DNA of 64,000 bases from CAZUFB01 sp048173955 (lineage in GTDB: Bacteria > Actinomycetota > Coriobacteriia > Coriobacteriales > UMGS124), in the NCBI GenBank assembly GCA_048173955.1, contig DBEYOB010000022.1:1-64000 (forward strand), in the 5' to 3' direction. Under the pieces are notes generated by a model. It searched no databases. It saw nothing but the letters and a program-made list of their open reading frames with translations, and was not told the origin of the DNA. The position numbers and the translations under genes were made by a program. This document shows positions 33,945 through 43,336 of this stretch, piece by piece (position 1 is the first letter of the stretch; the number at the start of each line of letters is the position of its first letter).

Positions 33945-34266
33945 CGCTGAGTGCGTGTTTCTGGAAAAGTGTTGGTCATTTCGCCAGCGAGTGCATGCTG
34001 ATTTGAAGGCTCTGCCAGAGCCACGAATCGCGTGCATCCTCCCTACCTGGCCATTTACGTACATGGTTCGGGAAGGGGCGGCGCGCGGTGCCGGTTTCCG
34101 CATGCACTCACTGGCTATATGACCAACAGTTTTCCCAAAGCACGCACTCGGCGCTTATTTGACCATGCCCGCCGCCCAAACCACGCATTCGGCACCTGTT
34201 TGACCGCTCTCGCCACCCGTGTCCCATCGCCCGCCGCCCAAACCACGCACTCGGCGCCCGTTTGAC
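33945..34266. repeat. Intergenic repeat family B, cluster 1
   Basis: A 54-bp unit at 33945-33998 (plus) is repeated in inverse at 34100-34153. The shared core reads GAGTGCGTG.TT..GGAAAA, then TGTTGGTCAT, then CCAG.GAGTGCATGC. After the inverse copy come about 37-bp direct repeats (CCCGCCGCCCAAACCACGCA, then TTCGGCACCTGTTTGACC) at 34166-34204 and 34229-34266. The same family in the same inverted arrangement recurs at 50030-50328. The wider region 33798-34577 has no gene. Confidence 0.65.
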
Positions 34267-34577
34267 CTGCCTATCAGCCTGACTGCCTGCCGCCCGCCGG
34301 TTGCCCCTCGACATCCGACCTTATTTTATGTGCTAGCTATTAATGGCAATTCTCAGGTCGGTAACGACATTCACCGATAAGAAACAGCATCCAACAGGCC
34401 ATTCTCTCCATCTTCACATCAATCGTGCGAAACCCCTCCAAAACCGACCCGACTTTTTTGTCACGCTCCGGGGCTGCATTTCCCCGAGGCGGGGACGTAC
34501 CGTTGTGCGCAGCGTTATCGACCGCGCCGCGCGCCGTTGCGGTCCCCCCGTTGCGGCCCCAAGAGAAAGGTCTGGCC

Positions 34578-36062
<1,485 letters not shown>

Positions 36063-36252
36063 ACGCCGAGCTCGCCGCGGCGGCATCGGCGCGGCATAGC
36101 AAGGTTCAGGGGGAGGCGGCCCCATGTCCCCCATGCGAGGCCCCGTCGGTACGGCGACGTCCTGTCGCTTGGCCGGCGGGGCCTTGTTTGGTGGCTGCTT
36201 TCTGAGTTAGCGGCGTTTTTGGGGCTCATTCGTTCTGTTTTAGCGGCATATG

Positions 36253-36894
36253 TTATCCGGCGCGATACACGAGCACCGTCTCCCGTGGGTCGCCACCGCC
36301 GAACAGGTCGCGGCAGTCGATGCGTGCGTCGGGGTCGGCCGCGAGCCAGGGCGTCTGAGCTAGCAGGTCGAGGTAGGCGTCGTCGGGGTAGTAGAGGAGC
36401 ACGGCCGCCGTGCGCGGGGCGTCCGCAAGCGAGCGGCGGATGCGCTCGAGCACCTGCGCGAACACCTCGACCGAAAACGGGTTGAAGAAGTAGAAGCGGT
36501 CCGCTTCCTGCGGTGGGTCGTACGCTGCGGCGTCGGCGAGCTCGAACGCGACGCGGTCTGCGGCGTAGGGCCCCTGCAGGAAGGGCGCCGCGCGGCGGTT
36601 GCGCCGCGCCGCCTCGAGCAGCAGCGGGTCGCGCTCGACGCCGACACTGCGACAGCGTGCCTGGTAGGCAAGGTAGAGCCCCACCCGCCCCTTGCCGCAC
36701 CCGTAGTCCACGAGCAGGTTGCGCTTGCCCGCCAGGCCGCTGTTGGCCAGCCGCTCGAGCACCGCGTAGGGCGTGGGCTCGTAGGGGTTGCTGTCCTGGG
36801 TGGCGTGCGACTCGTCGCGCCCGGTGGTGCGGATGCCGAGCAGCGCGTCCATGCGCAGCTCGAAGGCCTCGGTCGTGTCGGTGCGCGGGGGCAT
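36253..36894 (-). CDS. SAM-dependent methyltransferase (class I)
   Basis: The 213-residue protein starts at ATG 36894 behind ACAGGA. Its Rossmann motif I is LLVDYGCGKGRVGLYLA near residue 64, followed by the acidic SVGVERDPLL and the motif IV-like DRFYFFNPFS. Related proteins are annotated only as class I methyltransferases; the NPFS text resembles N-methyltransferase acceptor loops, but the substrate is unknown. It is convergent with the aldehyde dehydrogenase and separated from bceA by a family C repeat. Confidence 0.78.
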   Translation of the reverse strand: MPPRTDTTEAFELRMDALLGIRTTGRDESHATQDSNPYEPTPYAVLERLANSGLAGKRNLLVDYGCGKGRVGLYLAYQARCRSVGVERDPLLLEAARRNRRAAPFLQGPYAADRVAFELADAAAYDPPQEADRFYFFNPFSVEVFAQVLERIRRSLADAPRTAAVLLYYPDDAYLDLLAQTPWLAADPDARIDCRDLFGGGDPRETVLVYRAG

Positions 36895-37001
36895 GGCGGG
36901 TCCTGTTCTCGACGGTTTGGGTGCGCTGCCGGTTCGCGGGCAAGCATAGCATGCCGCTGCGGCGCGGACGCTCCGCATGCTGTCGGCGCCCCGTCCCGGA
37001 A

Positions 37002-37129
37002 CGGCTGTGCGGGCTGACACGTGTCTCATTTTCGGAAAACCCTCAAGTAGGCAGATGGGCGACCAGGCATTTTCCGCCAAACCCTCAACCCACTTGACGA
37101 TAATCAATCGTAGTCAGCCCGCACAGCCG
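37002..37129. repeat. Intergenic repeat family C, copy 2
   Basis: A perfect 17-bp inverted repeat, CGGCTGTGCGGGCTGAC at 37002-37018 and its inverse at 37113-37129, bounds a 94-bp interior with two AAACCCTCAA-type runs. The ends match the element at 11765-11887. It lies between the divergent methyltransferase and bceA-like genes. The following stretch 37260-37345 contains degenerate CCGTC(T/C)GG.C repeats just upstream of the ABC transporter genes. Confidence 0.7.
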
Positions 37130-37386
37130 AAATTACCCCGCCCCGCTGCCCGCAGCCGGCCCGCCCCGCTGCCCGCCCGCGGCCTCCCTTACACAACTGC
37201 AAGCCGCCGGCAAGCTCCTTCGATGGCACGCCGCGCCCCGTACGGGCATTCTGGTAGGCGTACGATGGCATCCGTTTGGCGCCCGCCCGGCCGTCTGGAC
37301 CGCCCGTCTGGCCGTCCGGACCGCCGGACTCGTCCGTCCGGGGCGCGAGGCAGGTGCGGGGCCTGCGATACGAAGGGAGACCGCCC

Positions 37387-38154
37387 ATGGCTGCGGTTCT
37401 GGAGGTCAAGAACGTCGAGAAGGTCTACGGGGGCCGCGGGTCGTCGACCCGGGCGCTCGCGGGGGTGTCGTTTTCGGTCGAGAAGGGCGACTACGTGGGC
37501 ATCATGGGCGCGTCGGGCTCCGGCAAGACCACGCTGCTCAACTGCATCGCCACCATCGACGTCCCCACGAGCGGCGCGGTGCTCATCAACGGGCAGGACG
37601 TCACGCGCATGTCGCCCCGCCAGCTCTCCGACTTCCGCCGAGAGCAGCTCGGCTTCGTGTTCCAGGACGCCAACCTGCTCGACACGCTCACGGCGCGCGA
37701 GAACATCGCCCTGCCGCTCACCATCGGCCGCGTCGCGCCCAGGCAGATCCGTGAGCGCGTCGAGGGCATGGCGGCCATGCTCGGCATCGAGGCTGTGCTC
37801 GACAAGTATCCCTACCAGATGTCGGGCGGCCAGCGCCAGCGCGTGGCGGCGGCGCGCGCCATGGTGGGCGACCCCAAGCTCGTGCTCGCCGACGAGCCCA
37901 CCGGCGCGCTCGACTCCAAGAACGCCAAGCTTTTGCTCGAGTGCTTCGACATGCTCAACGAGCGCCTCGGCGCCACCATCCTCATGGTGACGCACGACTC
38001 GTTTGCCGCGAGCTACTGCAAGCGGGTCGTGTTCATCCGCGACGGCAAGGTGTTTACCGAGGTCGTGCGCGGGGCCGCCACGCGCAGGCAGTTCTTCGAC
38101 CGCATCATGGAGGTCGTGGCGGTCATCGGGGGTGACCAGAGCGATGCTCGCTAA
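37387..38154 (+). CDS. ABC transporter ATP-binding protein, BceA type
   Basis: The 255-residue ATPase has Walker A (GASGSGKTTL), Q-loop (FVFQDANLLDTL), signature (MSGGQRQRVAAARAM), Walker B (LVLADEPTGALDSKN) and H-loop (MVTHD). The text matches the MacB/BceA subgroup that partners FtsX-like permeases in peptide-antibiotic resistance. ATG 37387 follows GAAGGGAG. It overlaps the permease gene by 11 bp. A BceRS-like two-component pair lies 5-8 kb upstream. Confidence 0.9.
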   Translation: MAAVLEVKNVEKVYGGRGSSTRALAGVSFSVEKGDYVGIMGASGSGKTTLLNCIATIDVPTSGAVLINGQDVTRMSPRQLSDFRREQLGFVFQDANLLDTLTARENIALPLTIGRVAPRQIRERVEGMAAMLGIEAVLDKYPYQMSGGQRQRVAAARAMVGDPKLVLADEPTGALDSKNAKLLLECFDMLNERLGATILMVTHDSFAASYCKRVVFIRDGKVFTEVVRGAATRRQFFDRIMEVVAVIGGDQSDAR

Positions 38155-40312
38155 ACTCGCCCTCGGCAACGTCCGCAAGTCGGCGCGCGACTATGCGGTG
38201 TACTTCGTGACCATCGTGCTCGGCGTCGCGGTGTTCTACGCGTTCAACACGATTTCCGACCAGGCCGACTTCTTGAGCGGCTCGGCCGGCGACCTGCTCG
38301 AGGCGCTCGGCGGCATCATGCTCGGGCTCACGGTGTTCTTGGCGCTCGTCCTGGGCTTCCTCATGGTGTACGCCAACAACTACCTCGTGCGCCGGCGCAA
38401 GCGCGAGCTCGGCCTGTACCAGGTGCTCGGCATGCGGCGGGGCCAGGTCTCGGCCGTGCTTGCGCTTGAGACGCTCGTCGCCTCGGCGGCGTCGTTCGTG
38501 GCGGGTATCGTGCTCGGCGTCCTGCTCTCGCAGTTGCTCGTGTTCGTGACGGCGGCGCTGTTCCAGAGCCGCGTGGACTACTTCACGTTCCGCTTCTCGC
38601 CCTACGCGTTCTTCCTCACCCTGGGGTGCTTCGCCGTGATGTTCGCGGTGATGCTCCTGTTCAACCTGCGCGCCATCCGCAAGGTGCGCCTCGTGGAGCT
38701 CATGGAGAGCGAGCGGGTGAACGAGGACATCAAGGTGCGCAGCCTGCCGCTCGCCGTGGCGCTGTTCCTCGCGGGTGCCGCGCTCATCGCCGCCGCCTAC
38801 GTGCGCCTGCTGCGCGACGGTCTGCCCATCTACGGCACCGAGAACGGCGAGGGCGTGCAGTTCGCCATCACCACCGTCATGGTCGTGGTGGGCACCCTGC
38901 TGTTCTTCTACGCGCTCTCGGGCTTTCTGCTGTCGCTCGTGCGCCGCGCGGGCTCGGTGTACTGGAGCGGGCTCAACATGTTCACGCTGCGCCAGCTCAA
39001 CGCCAAGATCAACACCGCGTCGGTCTCGATGGCGGTCATCTCGCTCATCCTGTTCCTCGCCATCACGAGCGTGACGGGCGGCATGAGCATCTGCAACACG
39101 ATGAACCGCATGCTCGACCAGCATACCCCCTACGACGCCTCGCTGAGCGTGGTGCACTTCGGCGAGGAGGGGCTCAACTCGCTGCCCATGGGTGCCGACG
39201 GCGAGCCGGCCGAGGGCTACACGGTGGCGCAGGAGGAGCACGACGTGGCCGCGATGCTCGTCGACGGCGGTTACGACCTGGGCTCCATCGGCACCTACGT
39301 GCAGTCGACCCTGCGCGACGGGTCCACGGGCGACGGCGCCGAGGGGCTCGACATGATGCGCATTGCGCAGGAGACCGGTGCGGAAATTCCTTCGGCGCTG
39401 CGCAGCTCGATCGCGATGTCAGGCGACCGGACGGGCACCCTCGACGTGCTCTCGCAGAGCGACTACGCCGCCGTCCGCGCCTTCCTGGGGCTCGACCCCA
39501 TCGAGATGGGGGAGGACGAGTACCTGTTCACCACCGATATCGGCGACACGATGGGCGCGTTCTACCGGGGTGTTGTGGATTCCGGGTACACCATCGAGAT
39601 GGGCGGCCGCACCCTGACGCCGTGCGCGGAGGGCGTGGTGGGCGACCGGTCGGCGACCCTGATGAACAACCCCGCAGGCACCAACTACGGCACGGTCGTG
39701 CTGCCCGACGACATCGCTTCGCAGTTCGCGCCCTACATGACCTTCCTCAACGTGGACTACACCGTTCCGACCGAAGAGGGCGACGCCTACTTCGACGCGA
39801 TGGGCGACCCTGACACCTCCGGCATCTTCGTCGAGGACGGCAAGACGTTCGCCTACATCGGGACCATCGTCACCGCCACGACCAACTACGAGTCCTCGGC
39901 CGGCATGACGGGCATCATCAGCTACATGGCCATCTACATCGGTTTTGTGCTCGTCATCTCCTGCGCCGCCATCCTCGCGATCCAGCAGCTCTCGGCGGCG
40001 AGCGACGCGCAAGGCAGCTACCGGCTGCTCTCCGAGCTCGGGTGCCCGCGGCGCCTCATGTACCGCTCGCTGCTTGTGCAGACGTGCGTCTACTTCCTGT
40101 TTCCGCTCGCGGTGGGCCTTGCCCACAGCCTCGTGGCACTGCGGGTGGTGACCGACGTGGTGGCGCTCTTCGGCAACCTCGACATCACGACCTCGGCGCT
40201 CATGACCGGAGGGCTGTTCGTGGTGGTGTACGGAGGCTATCTGCTCGTGACGTATCGGGTGGCGCGCGGCGTGATCCGTCAGGGCATGGTGGGCGCGCGG
40301 CGGGTCGAGTAA
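38144..40312 (+). CDS. ABC transporter permease, FtsX-like (BceB type)
   Basis: The 722-residue membrane protein has about ten helices. The N-terminal helix and cluster (ARDYAVYFVTIVLGVAVFYA, VYANNYLVRRRKRELGLYQV followed by LGM) carry the FtsX/BceB coupling sequence. A large external domain of over 200 residues (about 320-540, acidic, MGADGEPAEGYTVAQEEHD) precedes the last helices (YMAIYIGFVLVISCAAILAI). BceB proteins recognise peptide antibiotics bound to lipid II-cycle intermediates and signal to a BceS kinase. The gene start overlaps the ATPase gene, so translation is coupled. A GC-rich hairpin follows. Confidence 0.88.
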   Translation: MLAKLALGNVRKSARDYAVYFVTIVLGVAVFYAFNTISDQADFLSGSAGDLLEALGGIMLGLTVFLALVLGFLMVYANNYLVRRRKRELGLYQVLGMRRGQVSAVLALETLVASAASFVAGIVLGVLLSQLLVFVTAALFQSRVDYFTFRFSPYAFFLTLGCFAVMFAVMLLFNLRAIRKVRLVELMESERVNEDIKVRSLPLAVALFLAGAALIAAAYVRLLRDGLPIYGTENGEGVQFAITTVMVVVGTLLFFYALSGFLLSLVRRAGSVYWSGLNMFTLRQLNAKINTASVSMAVISLILFLAITSVTGGMSICNTMNRMLDQHTPYDASLSVVHFGEEGLNSLPMGADGEPAEGYTVAQEEHDVAAMLVDGGYDLGSIGTYVQSTLRDGSTGDGAEGLDMMRIAQETGAEIPSALRSSIAMSGDRTGTLDVLSQSDYAAVRAFLGLDPIEMGEDEYLFTTDIGDTMGAFYRGVVDSGYTIEMGGRTLTPCAEGVVGDRSATLMNNPAGTNYGTVVLPDDIASQFAPYMTFLNVDYTVPTEEGDAYFDAMGDPDTSGIFVEDGKTFAYIGTIVTATTNYESSAGMTGIISYMAIYIGFVLVISCAAILAIQQLSAASDAQGSYRLLSELGCPRRLMYRSLLVQTCVYFLFPLAVGLAHSLVALRVVTDVVALFGNLDITTSALMTGGLFVVVYGGYLLVTYRVARGVIRQGMVGARRVE

Positions 40313-40328
40313 GGGGGTTCCGCAGTTT

Positions 40329-40372
40329 CGCAGGGCGCCTCTGGCTGGCACGGTGGCCGAGGGCGCCCTGCG
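40329..40372 (+). terminator. Hairpin after the BceAB-type operon
   Basis: CGCAGGGCGCC pairs perfectly with GGCGCCCTGCG over a 22-base loop, 17 bp after the permease stop. A T-run (TTTTTT at 40402) comes only 30 bases later, so intrinsic termination is likely but not textbook. Confidence 0.5.
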
Positions 40373-40409
40373 GCTGGGAAATTCCCCGATTCGTAAACTC
40401 ATTTTTTGG

Positions 40410-40486
40410 TTGAAAAAGTCTTTCATATTTATGGATATTTTATTACAATACAGGTAAACACATATTGCAGAACGATATGTGTGTTT
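40410..40486 (+). promoter_or_regulatory. AT-rich promoter with a long dyad upstream of a LuxR gene
   Basis: An AT-rich block contains TTGAAA at 40410 and GATATT about 18 bp further on, a plausible promoter. AAACACATAT (40456-40465) is mirrored by ATATGTGTGTTT (40475-40486) and could bind a dimeric regulator. The contrast with the surrounding GC-rich DNA is strong. Confidence 0.4.
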
Positions 40487-40573
40487 GTAACAACATGCGA
40501 CGCGTCGCCAAGAGAGCAACTCAAAGTGCGGTGCCGTGCCCGGCAACGGTTTGCCGCACAGATTGGTGGCACC

Positions 40574-41548
40574 ATGGACGCCGATTACCTTGCGCGCGTC
40601 ACGTCGCTCTGCGTTCCCGCCTTCTACTTCGACTGCGTCGCCGCCGCGGCGATGCACAGCGCCGACCCGCTTGTCGCCGTGATTGCCCCGTTCTACTACG
40701 CCGGGGCGCTTCTGCTGCTCGCCTCCGCCGCGGTTCGCTGCCTGTTCGTCCGCATCGTCAGCATGCGGTTGGTTTTCGCGCTCGGCTCGGCGCTCCTCGC
40801 GCTGATCGGCGCGGCGTGCTGTTTTTGGGGGCGGCTGTGGGTCTCCCCGGTCGTGCTGTACATCCTGCTGTGGGGCATCGGGCTGCAGTTTTGCGCGAAC
40901 GCGCTCGTCTGGTGCGCGGGGCTTGCGTGGACGAGATACCTCCCCGCCCTGGCTGCCATGGCCGTGTTTGCCTGCATGGGCGGTGCGCTCGGGGCGTTTC
41001 TTGCCCCGCGGATTGACTCCCTGGTCGGCCTGCAGGACTTGGTCTTCGCGGGGCTCGCCGTCGGGTCCGTGCTCGAGCTGCTGCTGAAGATGCGGCTGTG
41101 CATGGCGGCGGGCCCCGTGAAGGACGATGCGGCCTGCCCGAGTGAGGGGTCGCAGATTACGCAGGTGGCAGAGCCGCCCGCGGAACCCGTTCCGATTCCG
41201 GCCGCCGACCCGCCCCCGGCCTCCGATGCGCCGACCACGGCGCGGGAGGTTCTGGCCAAGTACGACGACATGTGCCGGTGGCTGATCGAGACGTTCCGGC
41301 TTACTAAGCGCGAGGGCGACGTCCTGTTCTTTGTCGCGCGCGGCTACAAAGCCGCCTACTGCGCGCATGCGCTCGGCATCGCCGAGACGACGGTGCGCAG
41401 CCATATCCGCAGCATATACAGCAAGACGGGGGTCTACACGAGCGACGGGCTCATCAGCATGGTCGAGAGTTACCTGGAAGGAGAGGGCCGTCGGGCGCCT
41501 ACCGAGGAGACGTCCCGTCGCCGGCAGCCAGCTCGACCGCGTCGATGA
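40574..41548 (+). CDS. Short membrane LuxR-family regulator
   Basis: The 324-residue protein has only about six hydrophobic segments (residues 5-180), half the number in the other LuxR proteins here. A Pro/Ala linker and a LuxR domain follow (FRLTKREGDVLFFVARGYKA, then LGIAETTVRSHIRSIYSKTG). It looks like a half-size version of the family, perhaps by loss of the first half. The start at ATG 40574 has a weak ribosome site (TGGTGG). Its last 50 bp overlap the 3' end of the opposite-strand LuxR gene, so transcripts would be antisense to each other there. Confidence 0.7.
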   Translation: MDADYLARVTSLCVPAFYFDCVAAAAMHSADPLVAVIAPFYYAGALLLLASAAVRCLFVRIVSMRLVFALGSALLALIGAACCFWGRLWVSPVVLYILLWGIGLQFCANALVWCAGLAWTRYLPALAAMAVFACMGGALGAFLAPRIDSLVGLQDLVFAGLAVGSVLELLLKMRLCMAAGPVKDDAACPSEGSQITQVAEPPAEPVPIPAADPPPASDAPTTAREVLAKYDDMCRWLIETFRLTKREGDVLFFVARGYKAAYCAHALGIAETTVRSHIRSIYSKTGVYTSDGLISMVESYLEGEGRRAPTEETSRRRQPARPRR

Positions 41549-42992
41549 GCTCCTGCTGCGAGTGCACCTCGAGCTTGGCGTAGACGTTGCGGATGTGCGT
41601 CTTCGCCGTGCTGCGCGACACGACCATGCGCTCCTGGATGGCCTGCGCGTTGCGCCCGTGGGCGAGCAGTTCGAGCGCCTCCGTCTCGCGCGGCGTGAGG
41701 CCGCGGTCGGCCGCGATGCGCTCGACGCCGGCGGCGAGCAGGTCGGCGGGCGCGGCGACCTGGAGGGGTTCGACCGCCTCGATGGAACGGGCCGCCTCGT
41801 CGAAGTCGAAGTCCTTGGGCGAAAGCACGTTGTAGGCGACGAACAGGAAGACGATGGCGGCGAGCAGCAGCGCGAACGTGCCGGGGTCGCTGGCGAGCGC
41901 GTTGTTGGCGAGGATGCCGAGCTGCGCCCCCACGACGCTGCCGAGCGAGCTTGCCGCCGAGATGTAGAACGACAGGCACAGCGCGTTCACGGGGTTGCGC
42001 GCGCCGAGGTGCGCCACGAGCAGGAAGACGAGCATGCGCGTGAGGTCGCCCCCGGCGCGCAGCACCACGTTGGCGAGCCACGGCGTGCCTGTCACGCTCT
42101 CGATGAGCGGGTTGACGAGCAGAAACCCGGCGAGCACGCACAGCATGGTCGCCTTGTAGAAGGCGTTGAGACCGGATCGGTTCGCCACGACGAACCCCAC
42201 CGCCACCACGAGGGCGGGCACGCAGGCGAGGATGGTGGAGAGCTGGTCGGTGTAGCTGCCGGCGAACGTCATGGCGAAGCCGAACGACGCCTTGAGCAGC
42301 ACGATGGTGACGAACACGGCGTGGCCGAGCGGGAGGAACGACCGGGGGTTGGTGACGCGCAGGCTCGCGGTCGGCGGGGCGGCGGCGGTTCGGGCGCACA
42401 CGCCGGCCGACATGCGGTACACGAGCGCGGCCTCGAGGAACGGGGTTGCAAAGAACACGACGAGCTGGGCGTTGAGGTCGAGGAGGGAGCAGGCTCCCTC
42501 GAGCACGTAGCTTGCGGCCCAGCCGGCGCACAGGCAGACGAGCAGCGCCCTGCTCCCGTGCCGTTCGAGAAGGGAGACGAGGGCGAGCATGAGGAGGCAG
42601 CCGATCCACGACTCTCCCGCGCTCCGTATGCATGCGCCCGCCGCGAGCACCGCCGGATTCTGAAGGGCGATGCCGCCCGCCGTGGCCGCCAGGCCGAGGG
42701 CGATGCATGCGAACGAGGCGAAGAGGAGCGGCAGCGGCTTGAACAGCGCGGGCCTTCGGGCGGCCAGGGCGTACAGCACGAGGTCGAACACGGCCCCGAA
42801 CAGGGAGCCGGCGTCCTTCGCCTCGGAGAGGATCCCGTCGAAGAGGGGGAACAGCGCGGTGTTGAGCAGCGTCACGTTCAGCTGGTGGGCCGCGACGGCG
42901 CCGACGCACAGCCACAGGGCGGGTGCGGCGAGGGCGGCCCGGAAGAGGGGGGTCGAGGCGTCCCTATGGCCAAGCGCGGGCCCGTGATCCAT
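41499..42992 (-). CDS. Membrane-anchored LuxR-family transcriptional regulator
   Basis: The 497-residue protein starts at ATG 42992 behind GAGAAAGG. It has about twelve membrane segments and a C-terminal LuxR helix-turn-helix (DRGLTPRETEALELLAHGRN, then RMVVSRSTAKTHIRNVYAKL). It diverges from the Tat-exported flavoreductase at 43337, the fourth such regulator/reductase pair in the window, and is the probable regulator of that gene. Its 3' end overlaps the convergent short LuxR gene. Confidence 0.82.
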   Translation of the reverse strand: MDHGPALGHRDASTPLFRAALAAPALWLCVGAVAAHQLNVTLLNTALFPLFDGILSEAKDAGSLFGAVFDLVLYALAARRPALFKPLPLLFASFACIALGLAATAGGIALQNPAVLAAGACIRSAGESWIGCLLMLALVSLLERHGSRALLVCLCAGWAASYVLEGACSLLDLNAQLVVFFATPFLEAALVYRMSAGVCARTAAAPPTASLRVTNPRSFLPLGHAVFVTIVLLKASFGFAMTFAGSYTDQLSTILACVPALVVAVGFVVANRSGLNAFYKATMLCVLAGFLLVNPLIESVTGTPWLANVVLRAGGDLTRMLVFLLVAHLGARNPVNALCLSFYISAASSLGSVVGAQLGILANNALASDPGTFALLLAAIVFLFVAYNVLSPKDFDFDEAARSIEAVEPLQVAAPADLLAAGVERIAADRGLTPRETEALELLAHGRNAQAIQERMVVSRSTAKTHIRNVYAKLEVHSQQELIDAVELAAGDGTSPR

Positions 42993-43336
42993 GGCCGACC
43001 TTTCTCGAGGCTTTGCCCACAGTGTAACCCTGGCCCGTGCCCGGCCGGCCCGCGTGTTCCGCGATGTGGAGATACCGTGCGGCGCCGAAATGGCCGCGAA
43101 GGACGAAAGGCCTGCTCAGCGTGGTTCATCCCAGGGGGACGAGGACAACTCCCCGCGGTCGCACCGCTGTGCCGAGCTTGCTCAAAAGCGCTGGCAGAAG
43201 GCGGTGTTGAGGTTTCATCCCGCGGGGTCGAGGGCGGTTTGCGCCCGGCGTGGCATAGTCCGCATCGTCAAGCCCGCCGCGCAGGGCGCAGGCGGCGCGA
43301 ACAGCGTGCGTCACCACGACAGAAAGGGAACGCAAC
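42993..43336. promoter_or_regulatory. Divergent promoter region of the fourth module
   Basis: This 344-bp space between regulator and reductase contains GGGGA-N10-TCCCC at 43135-43154, similar in layout to GGGGTG-N10-CACCCC in the first module. A fragment CTTGCTCAAAAGCGC near 43178 weakly recalls repeat family A. No gene is seen. Confidence 0.35.

Noticed and set aside
34166..34266. Possible CRISPR array from the repeated CCCGCCGCCCAAACCACGCA units
   Set aside because: Only two or three units, unequal spacing, similar rather than unique spacers, and no cas genes nearby.
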